Source: Geosiphon pyriformis (taxonomy: Eukaryota > Glomeromycota > Glomeromycetes > Archaeosporales > Geosiphonaceae). Taken from it: a DNA stretch of 64,000 nucleotides. The stretch covers positions 1,119,095 to 1,183,094 of the forward strand of contig JAAOMT010000571.1 in NCBI GenBank assembly GCA_016748015.1, written 5' to 3'. The translations under genes and the position numbers were made by a program. This document shows, in pieces, positions 33,367-44,619 of the stretch (position 1 is its first letter; each line of letters opens with the position of its first letter). The notes beneath the pieces are model-generated. The model did no database searches. It saw nothing but the letters and a program-made list of their open reading frames with translations, and had not been told where the DNA came from.

Positions 33367-34155
33367 TTAAGCCTTCCTCCAAGACCCAAGTACTGATTCA
33401 TGAGTTAGACACAGATTCAAGAGCACAGAAAGCATAGCCAAGACTGAGCTGTCACAGTGTTTCCATAATTCATTAGAAATGCCAGAAAGTCCAACTGCTT
33501 TGCCATCAGACAGATCAGAGATTACCACAAACAATTTGTCAAAACCAATTGGACATATTACACCAGAAAATGCACCATCAAAAACATAATCCAAAGGCTG
33601 ATATTGGCAAATCCAATCATCAGAGATATCCAACACCACTCTGCACTTCCTTGTCCAACTCTTTATAATCTTATCTACTTTAGATTTAACCAAATTGGGC
33701 TCCAAAACCAACTCATTATCTACAATTAAATGATCCAATACCACCTTACAAAAAGGACATTTCAGTACACTTCTAATAGTATAACCCTTATCCAATTCAA
33801 AACTTTCCATTTTATTGGCAATGACCTGTCTGATGCAAGATTTTTCAGCACACTTGAATTCCAGAAACTTGAAAGAATGGTAAAACTTCCACACCCTCAC
33901 CAACCCAGAACAAACAGCATCAAAAGTAAAATCTGAAAGAAAAAGAGACTTCACTTCAGCTGCACCACCAGGGTCCAACCCATCCCATGTACCCAGTAGT
34001 GAAACAAAATCATCACTTGAAACCAAATGAGAAGCTTTTACCAGTCTGAACACCAGCAACTCCAATTTATGAAACTTAGAAGACACCTTGGTAAAAACAC
34101 TGTTATAATCTTTGAACCATTTCTTCTTGAATGTTCTATTAGCCAAAAAACCCAT
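33367..34155 (-). pseudogene. LINE2 ORF2 linker and RT N-terminus
   Basis: A 263-codon open stretch. It contains RSVLKCPFCKVVLDHLIV, the same segment into which T2 inserted in LINE1, then IKSWTRKC, YQPLDYV, and SDGKAVGLSGISNELWKHC, the first RT block. Stop after SWRKA. Its 5' neighbour (34,267-34,560) is in the same frame, separated by one stop. Confidence 0.85.
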
Positions 34156-34266
34156 GACTTCATAAATGACATTTTACATTGCATCCAGATCCAAAGACCT
34201 CTCAGCCACCTTGAACATACTCAAAAACACATCAGCATTAACAGCTGTGGCATTTCTAAATTTGCA

Positions 34267-35061
34267 CTACTTTCTCTTATCAGCACCTTTGATGTCATAC
34301 TTCCAACAATCTTTGTTCGCTTGCTTGTGCAGCAATGACAGCTGAACATCCAACAAACCACCCAGGCCCACAGAGACAGAAACAGCCACATGATCAGTAT
34401 CAAAATAGTCCACAACACCAGCAACATTATGACCTACCATCACATTGACCAAATTTGAGAAGACAAACACATAATCAATCATCTTAGCAATCCCATGAGA
34501 ATTGCACCATGTAGGTATCTTGGCAAATGCACTTCCAGCCAAAGAGTTGACCAGACCCAAATCAAAGTATTTCTTGAAACTGATACACTTGTGAAAACCA
34601 TCCTCATTAAAGTCACCACCAAGAATGACAAAAGAAAACTCATTTACAGCCTTTGTGATAAAAAAATTGATGTCACCAGCCTAAGAGAACTAAACCACCA
34701 AGGAAGCACCAGCATATAGCCCCAAAATTGACACAGAAAGCTTATTCTTAAAAAGCAGTCTGACACAGAGGATCCGACCAGGCACTTCAGAAACCTTGTA
34801 TACATGATAAGCTAGAGAAGTGTTCATAATAATAGCCACGCCAAAACCCAGATAACCAGAATTCACCCCAGAAGTGAAAACATAGACACCATCAAATCTG
34901 TTTATAATCCATAGATGGACTTTATCTCTCAATTTAGTCTCAGTAACAATAGAAATCAAATTGTTTATTTCTTTATGCCAACAAACTATATCATCCTGTT
35001 TCGTAGAATTATTCATTCCTCTAATGTTGCATGTAGCAATTTTCCAAATTAAATCAGTCAT
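34267..35061 (-). pseudogene. LINE2 ORF2 AP-type endonuclease
   Basis: 34,690-35,061 starts MTDLIWKIATCNIRGMNN with the conserved Asn, followed by TETKL (catalytic Glu), and GVAIIMNTSLAYHV. After one TAG the frame continues with FVILGGDFNEDG (metal site), DYVFVF, and DTDHVAVSVSV (Asp/His). This is the AP-endonuclease fold that nicks target DNA. Start chosen at 35,061, which overlaps the ORF1 stop at 35,058 by four bases, a common ORF1/ORF2 junction. Confidence 0.85.
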
Positions 35062-35441
35062 TGAAATAAAGAAGGAGCTGATGAACCCAAACCATAATAC
35101 AAAGAGTCCAATCTTGTCAAACCTGAACCAACTGATACTTCCAGAGCCATCATTTTTAATTCCAAACTACTCATCTTAATGGTAAAAACTTTTGAGCTGC
35201 TCAAGCTTAGTTCAGAGATGGCATTCTCAACCATTAGAGGAAAAGGTGGAGAAGACAAAAGCACTACTACACTATTCACAGCCATATCCAAATTCAAATT
35301 TGAGCCTATAGGAAAAACAACAACAAGGGGAATGACACAAGAAGAAAAAAAAATTGGCACCAATTCTACAAAGCTTAATTTTCTTAGAATCTCTGAAACT
35401 TGATCTGATAAGATCTTCATAAAGCACTCCAAAAAAGCCAT
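35058..35441 (-). pseudogene. LINE2 ORF1, C-terminal part (left of T1 insertion)
   Basis: From the T1 junction: MAFLECFMKILSDQVSEIL..., ending SSLELKMMALEVSVGSGL... and GSSAPSLFQ stop. It matches LINE1 ORF1 22,395-22,800 (LDFLKHFIELLADQMSGIL). Predicted amphipathic/coiled segment before the ORF2 start. The reading continues without loss on the other side of the T1 element at 45,487. Confidence 0.8.
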
Positions 35442-36235
35442 TGTTACTCATAGAAATATAAGAAATATATTAGCATAATTATTAGCCAATCAGAAGTAAG
35501 CATAGTAAATATAGAATTCCAGGATTCCTTTCAGGAATTGCAGGATTCCCTGATGAGGAATTGCAGGATTCCTGTTGTGAAGAATTGAGGAATTGAGAAA
35601 TCCCAATTATGTATATATAGCAGTAGTGTTAGAAATAGAAAAGACAGAATCAATACCACAGAATCCTTAGCCAAGAAACAAAATCATCAAATAAATAATT
35701 ATTCTATATCTCAATCCACTCTCCACTATCAACACTTCATGTTGATAGTAATTGATACTTAACCACGCTGGAACAATAGCTCTTGATCACGGCTATTGAC
35801 AAGATACTAATATACCAAATTGCCTTGGCTCATTTTTTCTATTTTCTTTATTTTTCTTTATTTTATTTTTTTTCTTTCTTTGATTTTGTTGTTGTATACT
35901 AATTGATTAAAAGATTAAGCACTGAGTTATTGACATCAAGGATAGCCTGGTAAAAGACCCAGAAATAAGGGTAAGATTTATATATTATTGGATAGCTTAC
36001 CAGAAGAGCACAACTGCCAGACTAAATCCAGCCACCACGCTAAGAAAGAAATTGGAAAAACTCTTTGAAAGATACACCTACTATTGACACTATTGAATCT
36101 CTGTCTATTATACAAAGAACTCCATTAAAACCTTCAGATACAACACTTGCAGAACCTCATCCATGGAAGTAGCTTTTGAGCACCAAGTTACGGGTTTGTT
36201 ATTTAATTCAACAGCAGAAATAATCATCTGTAACA
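35442..36235 (+). repeat. T1 5' LTR, 794 bp
   Basis: TGTTACTCATAG...ATCTGTAACA. 73 bp shorter than its 3' partner, nearly all of it in the GAATTCC repeat block upstream of the TATA box. Confidence 0.95.
35612..35619 (+). promoter_or_regulatory. T1 LTR TATA box
   Basis: TATATATA in CAATTATGTATATATAGC, conserved in all four T1 LTRs here, 170 bp into this LTR and 242 bp into the 3' LTR (44,862). Confidence 0.55.
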
Positions 36236-36252
36236 TTTGGTGCTCCCTGTAA
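36236..36252 (+). promoter_or_regulatory. T1 primer-binding site
   Basis: TTTGGTGCTCCCTGTAA directly after the LTR; shares its first ten bases with T2. tRNA not identified. Confidence 0.6.
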
Positions 36253-36297
36253 GGTATAATCCTACAGAGAACCAGCACCGACAACACCAAACCAAAA

Positions 36298-36870
36298 GTG
36301 GCAGAATCAGAAATTATAGGAGCAAACCATTTAGGATTCACAAAATCCTTATTTCAATACTATTGTCAATACTTGAGATTAAACCACAATCATATATCCG
36401 CCGAATCAGCCTTCAATTTCTATGTCAATGAAAAGATTTCCTCTTTATTAGAAACACCAGTGAATACTGAATCAGCAAGAGAAACTTTCTATAAGGAATT
36501 AATTCAAAACACCAACCTATCAACAAATCATAATTTTGCATCCATTATCACTAAGATCAACAAAAAAATTGAACATCACACTCAACAAAGATATCCAATT
36601 ACATACACTAGTAAAAGCAAGGGAAAATTACAAACACCAACAGTAACACCCAGAAAAATACAGCCACCTGCTTGGAAGAAAAACAGAATTGAATCTCTAA
36701 GCAACCCATCCTACCACTATACACCTGGAAGTGCCATCAACATATCATCAACCAATGCGTTTTCATCAACTATGACATCAGCATTTGGATGATTCTCATT
36801 CCATAGTAGACAAAGGAAAACAGAATTGTTAGAACCATACAGCGAATACTTTGAGGGATTTAATTTGCAA
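36298..36870 (+). pseudogene. T1 Gag N-terminal module
   Basis: Open 36,298-36,792, then in frame through one TGA (about 36,790) into KTELLEPYSEYFEGF. No ATG near the start (first codon GTG), as in T2. Helical first half, then basic Lys/Pro/Thr-rich LQTPTVTPRKIQPPAWKK and SYHYTPGSAINISS. No known domain. It is in frame with the Gag core at 37,282, so probably the natural Gag N-terminus. Confidence 0.65.
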
Positions 36871-37281
36871 TCATTAACCCCATCAGGACTTTGATCACCA
36901 CTGCCTCTACCAGATTTCGGAATCTCTGATCTGTGGGAAGCAGCAAAATCAGAAAAGGAGAAAGAAGAATCAGAGGATCAAGAATTCACTTACCAGCATC
37001 CGATCACTGAAAACCCAGAAGTTGAAACCCCGAACATTCAAACTCAGCAACAGTTAGAAAATCTGGAAATCGAAACTCCGAATATTCGAACGCTGCCAAA
37101 TCAAAGAAATCAAAACCCCGAATTAATTAATCAGCAAAACTTACCTCCAGTAATTGTCATCAATCAACCACCAATTAATTCCATAGCCGAACCCATACAG
37201 CAGCCACTTTAGCTACCACCCCAACTGCCAGGACAACAACAACTGCTTCAACAGTCACCACAACCACCTAACTTAGATCCA

Positions 37282-38300
37282 ATGGCCTACACACCAATCG
37301 TAAAACTTGACAACTTTACAGGTGAAGAAAATGATGCTCAAATATGGCTGAATGATGTAGAAAAGACCATTACAGCCAATGGATGGAATGATACTCAAGC
37401 AATGCAAGCCATTCTTTACTTTCTCAAGAATACCACCAATTCGTGGTACCAGAGCTTGATTAATAAACCACAAGATTTTAATGCCTTCAAAGCAGAATTC
37501 CTAAGATACTTCAGCAACAATAACAGCATCAATCACCTAGTCAATGCATTTACCACCATGAAACAAGGAGAAACTGAAGCAGTCACCACTTACCTGAGAC
37601 ACTTCCATTGAAACCTACGCCAAATTCAAGCAATTGATGCCAACTATTTTACAGCACTACAGATACTCAATCAGTTTATCTATGGCCTGTGCAGCAGCAT
37701 CTTGCAACATGTATGTCCATTGCATCCAGGCACCCTTCAAGATGCAGTCACACACACCAGAGATTTTGAATCTGTTGAGTCAGAGGCTAACCACACCCAA
37801 GCTGTTAATCTAGTAATGAACGGATCATCTGAATTGGATTCCAAATTGGAAAAGTTCAGTGAATCAATCAATAAGAGATTGGAAGGATACTTAGCTGACA
37901 ATCATGCCATTTATTAGCCTTCACAATGACACAATAATCAAGGAAACTCTAATCGTGCCCAAAATCAACCACGTCTATCTTCATTAACCAATCAACAGTG
38001 GCAACAGGAAATGCGTATCTGCCACTATTGTGGTAAACAAGGACATATTCAAATTGACTGTTGCCAGCATTTAAATAACCAACGATCAGAAAATCTATAT
38101 CAAAACCCCAATTGCCAGTTCCAAACTCCGAATCAGTACCCAAATCAAAACCCACCTGCTTATCAACCAGTGACACAGTCATCAGTCTATCAGTCTTCAG
38201 TGTATCAAGCTCCAATCTATCAACCACAGCCACAAGTGATTTATCAACAACTGCAGCCACAAATAATCTATCAACCCCAACAGATTCAAACACCACCCTA
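37282..38300 (+). pseudogene. T1 Gag core, zinc knuckle and repeat linker
   Basis: MAYTPIVKLDNFTGEEND..., IWLNDVEK, NGWND and FKAEFLRYFS: retrotransposon Gag core. Knuckle CHYCGKQGHIQIDC at about 38,020-38,061 (CX2CX4HX4C). After it comes a Tyr/Gln/Pro-rich repeat (SVYQSSVYQ, IYQPQPQVIYQQ, IIYQPQQ). In-frame TGA near 37,609 and TAG/TGA near 37,916-37,925; related positions carry Lys, Gln or Arg. Particle formation and RNA binding. Confidence 0.8.
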
Positions 38301-38588
38301 AAGCTTACCATCCAATAGAACCCAAAGACTGAGAATGACTTAACAAAGCTGGAGATCAGTGATGGTAGTCCATCAACCAATCCCCAGTTTTTCACAGCAA
38401 TCATCTGGATTACGCCAGTGGAATTTGGGTACCAGTCAACCCCAGAACCCAAATTCCCAGAACTATTTAAGTCTCCTGGTCACCCCAGAAGATGCTTCAA
38501 CCAATAACCCAGCATTTGCCCAAAAACAACCACTCACCAGTAATATCCCATCTGCTACCATCACTGAAGACAAATCCTTGGCTGTATC

Positions 38589-39107
38589 TTCCCATTCGAA
38601 TTTGAGAAAACAGCTACAATGCCATTATTTAGTGGAGCCGCTCTTGAAGCCAAACCAATCACCACGATATACACTGATGCCAAAGTCAAAAAACAATCCA
38701 TCAAATTGATCCTAGACAGCAGTTCTACAGGCAGCATCATCACATGACAACTCATGGATCAATTAGGTTGCCGAGTTGATCGAGCTGCCAGTGCCAGAAT
38801 CATCACAGCCGATGCCAAAACTCCAATCGGCAAAATCAATGACTTTCTTTTTGAAGTCAATGGCATCGTAACTTCCATTAAAGTTCTAGTGATGGAAGCC
38901 ACTCAATACCAAGCTCTTGTTAGTAATGACTGGCTATCCAAAGTCAATGTAACGTTAAACTGGAACATCCAGGAACTCCAGCTAACATATCAGGGCCAAC
39001 ACATATGTGTCCCGGCCACGTGTAGCCACTTCAAAATTTCTTCAAGAGAGAAACTATTGATCAAACTGGAGAAGGAGAAAGAAAAGCCTACCAAGTGTCG
39101 TGGATGA
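38589..39107 (+). pseudogene. T1 aspartic protease
   Basis: Frame differs from Gag. IFPFEFE, TIYTDAKVKKQSI, LILDSSSTGSIIT (active site Asp present but DSG reads DSS), then TGA, QLMDQLGCRVDR, TPIGKI, IKVLVMEATQYQALVSNDWL. Matches the T2 protease along its length. Ends by a frame change at about 39,100 into an acidic Lys/Glu/Asp/Trp-rich linker (39,095-39,307). Confidence 0.75.
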
Positions 39108-39359
39108 ACGAAGAGCACAATGAACTACTGCCAATACTCTCCTGGGATGACAACAACAAGGGAAAAGAGAAACAAAAAGAAGAACTTATCTGGGAAACTG
39201 ATGACCTAACATGGACTGACAATGATAAAAGCGAACTGACTTCAAGCTGGGAATGGAAAGAAGACAAAGAAAATAAAGGAAAAGGGAAAGAAGAAGAGAC
39301 CACTTAAACCATCACCGCTTATATCACCTACACTATACCACAACAATCTACCTATTGTC

Positions 39360-39725
39360 GACCTAAGCTTATATGCATTGATTGTGGCAAGAAATTGTCG
39401 TCAATAGGCACATGCTGTGGGGACAATGAAGAATATTCAATAGCAACTAGGTTCTATTGCCACCCATGCATCCTTGAATGCTTTGGAAGACCAAAACAAG
39501 TAGGAAAATGGGACAATCAGCCATGCTTAGCTTGTGGAGAGACTCTCTTAGACAAAGGAATGTGGTATAACATTTCTGGACGTGGAGGAACATGTGACAT
39601 AGAGTGTTAATACACAATTCTGATTAGCAACTGGGTTAAAAAAGGGACACCAATCAAAGCCACTTGGCAAAAAGCAGTGCAACAATTAGACAGTTGTCCA
39701 CATGACAATGACAAAATTTGAAAAA
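39360..39725 (+). pseudogene. T1 cysteine-rich zinc domain
   Basis: CIDCGKKLSSIGTCC, YCHPCILEC and WDNQPCLACGETLL: three CX2C pairs with the same spacing as the T2 domain (CKNC...CYYCKTC...WDNTACLTCG). Likely binds zinc; function unknown. A TAA after IEC matches in place the TAG of T2. Confidence 0.65.
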
Positions 39726-41047
39726 TGGCAACCACCAAAATTGAAGGTGCGTTGCCAGAAGAAATCTGGACAATTAAAAACAACCCACCAGAACCCATCG
39801 AGCTTGACTGGGATGCAGAGCCAGTCATAAATTTTCTGGAACCAGAAGAGTTCCATGAACACTACCAAAACTTGGCACCTATTAGAAAAGAGCAAGAACA
39901 ACAGCTAGCACAGTTAAATACAAGACTGTGTTGCCATTGTTTAATTCCCAGTGACTTTGAATATTGTGACGATTGTGACCTCATTTACAATCCACTATTA
40001 CGCATGATCTACTTGATCCCTGAAGAAGAAGAACCAATCAGCAGATGTGCATCGGAATCAGAATCGCTGATCAATCGCGATCCAGACTCCGATGATGATG
40101 ACAAAAACACCGATTCCAGTTCCGTTTAAAATGACAATAATGACAAAAACAATTCAGACTCAGATTCAAACCCCAATTTAAACTATGAACAATACATTGC
40201 ACTACCAAATCTCTCCAAGGAACAAGAGTTGAAATGATATAATGACAATGAAGAAGGTATTATGCCAGAACATGCGCATAATACTGATGTAGGGTTTGAT
40301 CTGAGGTATCTAAGAAAAAAGGCTATCAAATTGAAGCCACATTTACACATCTGTATTGATCTGAAAATAGCACTAGAGATTCCGGCAACAATCATGGTTC
40401 AATTAGCATCTAGGAGTAGTTTAGTGAAAAGAGGAATCAATATAAGAGGAGGAATAATTGACATGAAATATGTAGGAAATATCATTGCCATCCTACAAAA
40501 TAACTCAGAAAAGACCTATATAATAGAGCTCAACAAAAAGATAGCACAGGCAATATTCCTGTCTCTGGTTAAAGTAGCTCAGTTAGTATCAGTAGGAAAA
40601 AGGAAGGAATTAGGAATAACAGTAAGAAGAATACAGAGATTTGGATCAACAGGTAGAATAGATGTGCCAGTCAATATAGCAGAAGAAGAAATTGTTGGCC
40701 AAGGAGAAATTATCTCAACTGGTCAAACAATTTCCATTCCACTATATAGCCAGTACATGTTAGCAATAGAAAGGAAGGAAAAAAAGCAAGAACAGATTTT
40801 TGAAGCAGAAGCAAACTTTTGTGAATCAGGAGAGATTGGGTTGATCAATCTCTACATACCAGCCAAAAGCTATAGCAGCATAAAAATTCCCATCTACAAC
40901 AACACTGGCAATGTCATTAACATACCAGAAGGAACCACCATTGGATATTTAACCACAAAAATAGAAGACCAATCACCAAACCCCATTCCAGACTTTCCAC
41001 AACTTTGTGGATATGTTGACATTACATTACAAACAATCTATGGATGA
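39725..41047 (+). pseudogene. T1 dUTPase with flanking regions
   Basis: 39,725-40,129 is an acidic N-terminal region with a possible zinc motif (CCHC...CDDC). After one TAA and one TGA (Trp expected before YNDNEEGI), the dUTPase follows from 40,262: motif 1 VGFDLRY, motif 2 SRSSLVKRG, motif 3 IIDMKYVGNI (Asp kept), motif 4 KIAQAI, motif 5 RRIQRFGSTG (first Gly of RGxxGFGSTG is Arg). The beta-rich segment INNxYNNTGNVINIP-type, ending at 41,047, leads to RT. Enzyme removes dUTP; this copy's activity is doubtful. Confidence 0.85.
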
Positions 41048-41059
41048 GACAAATGTTAT

Positions 41060-42079
41060 TTGCTCCAACCAGAACAATTGGAACAAATAAACATGGGAAA
41101 CTTAGATCCACTTCAATGTATGCAGCTCAAGATATTACTCAACAATTTCAATGACATCTTTGCCAGTGAAAATAAGTTTGGCCAAACTGACATCATCCAG
41201 CATCAGATCAAGACTGGAGATACAATGCCAATCAAACAAAGAGCATACAGAGTGCCACCAGCCAGCCACGAGATCATTCGTCAAGAGATAAACAGAATGC
41301 TTGACAACGGGCTAATTCAACCATCAATGAGTCCATGGTCGTCACCAGTGGTACTTGTCTGTAAGAAAAATGAAAAAATCCAGTTTTGTGTAGACTACAA
41401 GAAACTCAATGGTGTAACTTATGGAGACAGTTATCCAACTCCATGAATACAGGAATTATTCAATGCTTTTGGTGGGAACAAATGGTTCTCTATATTAGAT
41501 TTGGACAGTGGTTACTGGCAAGTAGCCATAAATCCAGCTGACAAAGAAAAAACGGCATTTACTACTAGAGAAGAGAATTTTGAATTTGAAGTAATGCCAT
41601 TTGGCTTAACCAATTCCCCAACAACTTTCCAATGATTAATGGAAATTGTTTATACTGGCTTATTGTGGAAATCAGTAGTTGTATATTTGGACAACACCAA
41701 TGTATTCTCAAAGATGTTTGACAATCATCTTCATCATCTTCAAAAAGTGTTCGAAAGACTAAGAAGAGCAGAACTAAGGTTAAATGTGACAAAGTGCTTC
41801 TTTGGCAAGACAGAACTCAAATTCTTGGGACACATAGTCAGTAAAGACAGCATCAAAACAGATCCAGAGAAAATAGAGATAGTAAAGAACTTTCTAGTGC
41901 CGACCAATATAACAGAACTGAAATTATTCTTGAGATTTGCCAGCTACTATTATTGTTTTATCAAGAACTTTTCTAAGATAGCGCAGCCACTCAATCAACT
42001 GCAAAACAAAAATGTGAAATATGAATGGACAGAAAGTCAACAAGAAGCTTTTAATATTCTGAAGAAAAAGCTCATCTAA
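41060..42079 (+). pseudogene. T1 reverse transcriptase
   Basis: Single frame with TGA at about 41,444 and 41,634 (related copies have Arg/Trp and Arg). Seen are QRAYRVPPASHEII, GLIQPSMSPWSSPVVLV, FCVDYKKLN, LDLDSGYWQVA, MPFGLTNSPTTFQ, the active-site VVVYLDNTN (YLDN at 41,684-41,695; second Asp to Asn), FLGHIVSKDSI and AQPLNQL. Inactive as it stands because of the Asn. Confidence 0.88.
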
Positions 42080-42474
42080 GCTCCAGTACTGATCTATTCA
42101 GATTACAGCAAACTATTCATTATCACCACTAATGCATCTAGCCAAGCATTGGGAGCAGTATTATCTTAGAGAGGACCGGATGGCAGAGAACATCCAGTAG
42201 CATATGCCAGCAAAGGTTTAACACTAGCCGAAAAGAACTATGGAACACCGGAACAAGAACACTTAGTAATATACTGGACCATCATGAAATGGAAAGAATA
42301 CTTGAGTCAGAAGTTTGAAGTATACACAGATTACAAGGGATTAACATTACTCCAAAAACAAGAATTTGGAGATGGAAGACAGTCAAGATGAAAAATGGCA
42401 CTCGCACCATACAATTATACTATACATTACAAAAAAAGAAAAGATAACAGAAATGCTGACAGTTTATTGTGAAT
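42080..42474 (+). pseudogene. T1 RNase H
   Basis: In frame with RT after a TAA where Gln is expected. LIYSDYSKLFIITTNASSQALGAVLS (Asp to Asn at TNAS), AYASKGLTLAEKNY, EQEHLVIYWTIMKWKEYL (Glu), VYTDYKGL (Asp), RNADSLL (Asp). Stops: TAG after VLS (Gln), TGA in SR*KMA (Trp), TGA after LL. Confidence 0.75.
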
Positions 42475-42550
42475 AAGACAAATCTAAGAACATTTCAACC
42501 CAAAAATATAATAAAACCAGAACAATACCAATGGAAAAATACAACAAAAG

Positions 42551-43850
42551 ATGAACATACAAAAATATCAACAATTGCAACATTATCTAAACACTCAACA
42601 GTTCAAGGAGAATTTATCTCAAATGGAACGAAGGAGTATCAAACAACAATTAAAATATTTTATCACTCATCAAAATATACTTTATCAGAAAAATAGAAGG
42701 GATCCAGATCAACCAACCAGAGTAATTATGGAACCAGAAAAAGAGACAATATTATTCAACATGCACTTAAATCCAACAGCAGAACATTTTCACAAAGAAG
42801 CAACCATGAAAAGAACCAGAAAGAGATACTATTGGCCATCAATGTACTCAAACATTATTCAATATGTTCAAAATTGTGATGCTTGTCAGTGAAGAGGAGG
42901 AACAAAACCCAGTGAACCATTAAGACCAATTAAAGTGAAACAACCATTTGACCATATAGGAATTGATTTAATCAGACCATTAACAATCACCAGCAAAGGA
43001 AACAGATACATAGCAGTAGCTATAGACTATCTCACTAAATGGCCAGAGGTGAAAGCAATTCAAAGAGCAGATGCAGAATCTATTGCTGAATTCGTTCATC
43101 AGGATTTGATTTGTCGACATAGATGTCCAAAAGAATTATTATCAGACCAAAGAATTCATTTTGTGAACAGAACATTAACAGAATTGAGCCAAAGATTCGG
43201 AATCAAGAGACTATTATCATCACCATACCATCCACAAACCAATGGATTAGTAGAAAGATTCAACAGAACATTGTGTGAAGCAATAGCCAAGCTCAGCCAA
43301 GAAAACCAGAACAATTGAGATTTGTTCATACCATCAGTACTATTTGCTTATCAGACAATAAAACAAGATACTACACAAGCAAAACCATTTAAATTAGTAT
43401 ATGGGAGAATAGCAATATTACCGATAGAGAGAGAAATTAATACATATCCAGTTGAACCAATAACAGAAGAAAATTTTCAAGAAACATTGCTGAGAAGAAC
43501 ATATGACTTAATGGAAACATTGGAAAACAAACGAAGAAGAGCAGCTGATAATATTCAAAAGTCACAAGAAACACAGAAAGAAAGACACAATAGTTAACTA
43601 CCAGACAAACCAGTTGAATTCAAGATCAGAGACAAAGTATTACTACATCATACCAAAGCGGAAAAACAATGGAGTGGAAAATTTGACCCCAAATGGGATG
43701 GACCATTTCACATTGAAGAAATTCTAGGAAATGGAGCTTACAAATTAAGATTGGATAACAAAATTTTAACCAAAGCAGCACATGGAGATCGACTGAAACT
43801 ATATCACAACATCACACTACTATCTACCAGTAATATTCCACAATTAGAAG
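42551..43850 (+). pseudogene. T1 integrase
   Basis: Zinc domain HLNPTAEHFHKE...NCDACQ (HHCC type) at about 42,770-42,892. Core with all three acidic residues: PFDHIGIDLI (Asp), ELLSDQRIHFV (Asp), GLVERFNRTL (Glu). The C-terminal barrel is KWDGPFHIEEILGNGAYKL. Stops are TGA after DACQ (Arg in T2), TGA after QNN (Trp in T2) and TAA in HNS*LPD. No chromodomain. Inserts element cDNA; the 4-bp duplication here reflects its staggered cut. Confidence 0.88.
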
Positions 43851-43987
43851 TATAGAGAATACTAATCCAACCAGATGAAATTCCACAAGATCTGGAACCA
43901 ATCATTATTATCGACAACAACATGTTAAATTGATCCATCAAAAGAATATATAAAGACATGATAGATGTAACAGGAAATATCAGAAAA

Positions 43988-44561
43988 ATGGAAATTACAG
44001 ACAACATTCACTTACTAGCACAACAACTCTTTCAATTAATCCAACATCAGGAAATGGAGATTACAATCAATCAACAAACCATTTGATATCAAGATACTAG
44101 AAAGACATTTCAACTCAGAACACAGAAGAAAACTGAAAATACTGTGGACAAAATCATGGCGAAAGTAAAATTAGCAATAAAAAAATCGACAAAAGAGTCA
44201 CTATATTAAGAGTTGACTAAAGAAACTTGGAATTGGTGGATACAACAATTTCCACAAAACTATTGTTATTTTTACTTGGGACAACCAGAATTTATATATG
44301 GATAAAACAAAGTGATTATTCGACAAAAGAATACTACAACAATTAGAACATTTTGTAGGAAAAAACAACTTATCCACACAAGCCCAAGCCATATACCGAA
44401 TACACACAGCATTTCAAGATAAACCAAAAATATTGCTCAACAGAGCAATAAATATGGTTACCAGTAATCAATTGGGAAAAATCACCAATGCTCAATTTGA
44501 AGAATTACAGACCCAAATAACACAAGTTATTCTCGAAAACGAAATCCAGAAAATACTTTAA
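43988..44561 (+). pseudogene. T1 ORF3, conserved protein of unknown function
   Basis: MEITDNIHLLAQQLFQL... in the same frame as pol, separated from it by a TGA near 43,931. One TGA, two TAA and a frame change near 44,305 interrupt it. The tail AQAIYRIHTAF, KILLNRAI, LGKITNAQFEELQTQI, QVIL matches the T2 ORF3 tail (LRLYDLFHTC, VLQNPIL, IGKLTELKFQQFSDQI, SIIL). About 190 codons. No membrane segment. Two families keeping a protein at this spot argues for a real gene. Confidence 0.65.
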
Positions 44562-44603
44562 GAGGGGGAATTACATAAGTTAGATTTTGATGGAGCTCAA
44601 TAT

Positions 44604-44619
44604 TAAAAGGAGGGAATAA
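44604..44619 (+). promoter_or_regulatory. T1 polypurine tract
   Basis: TAAAAGGAGGGAATAA directly before TGTTAC of the 3' LTR. Confidence 0.8.

Noticed and set aside
37949-38452. 167-codon minus-strand frame
   Set aside because: Antisense to the Tyr/Gln/Pro-rich Gag linker of T1; the repeat sense strand explains the openness.
36298-44561. Alternative genetic code (UGA = Trp)
   Set aside because: The host gene has only TGG Trp codons and ends in TGA; TAA and TAG also interrupt the elements, at Gln sites.
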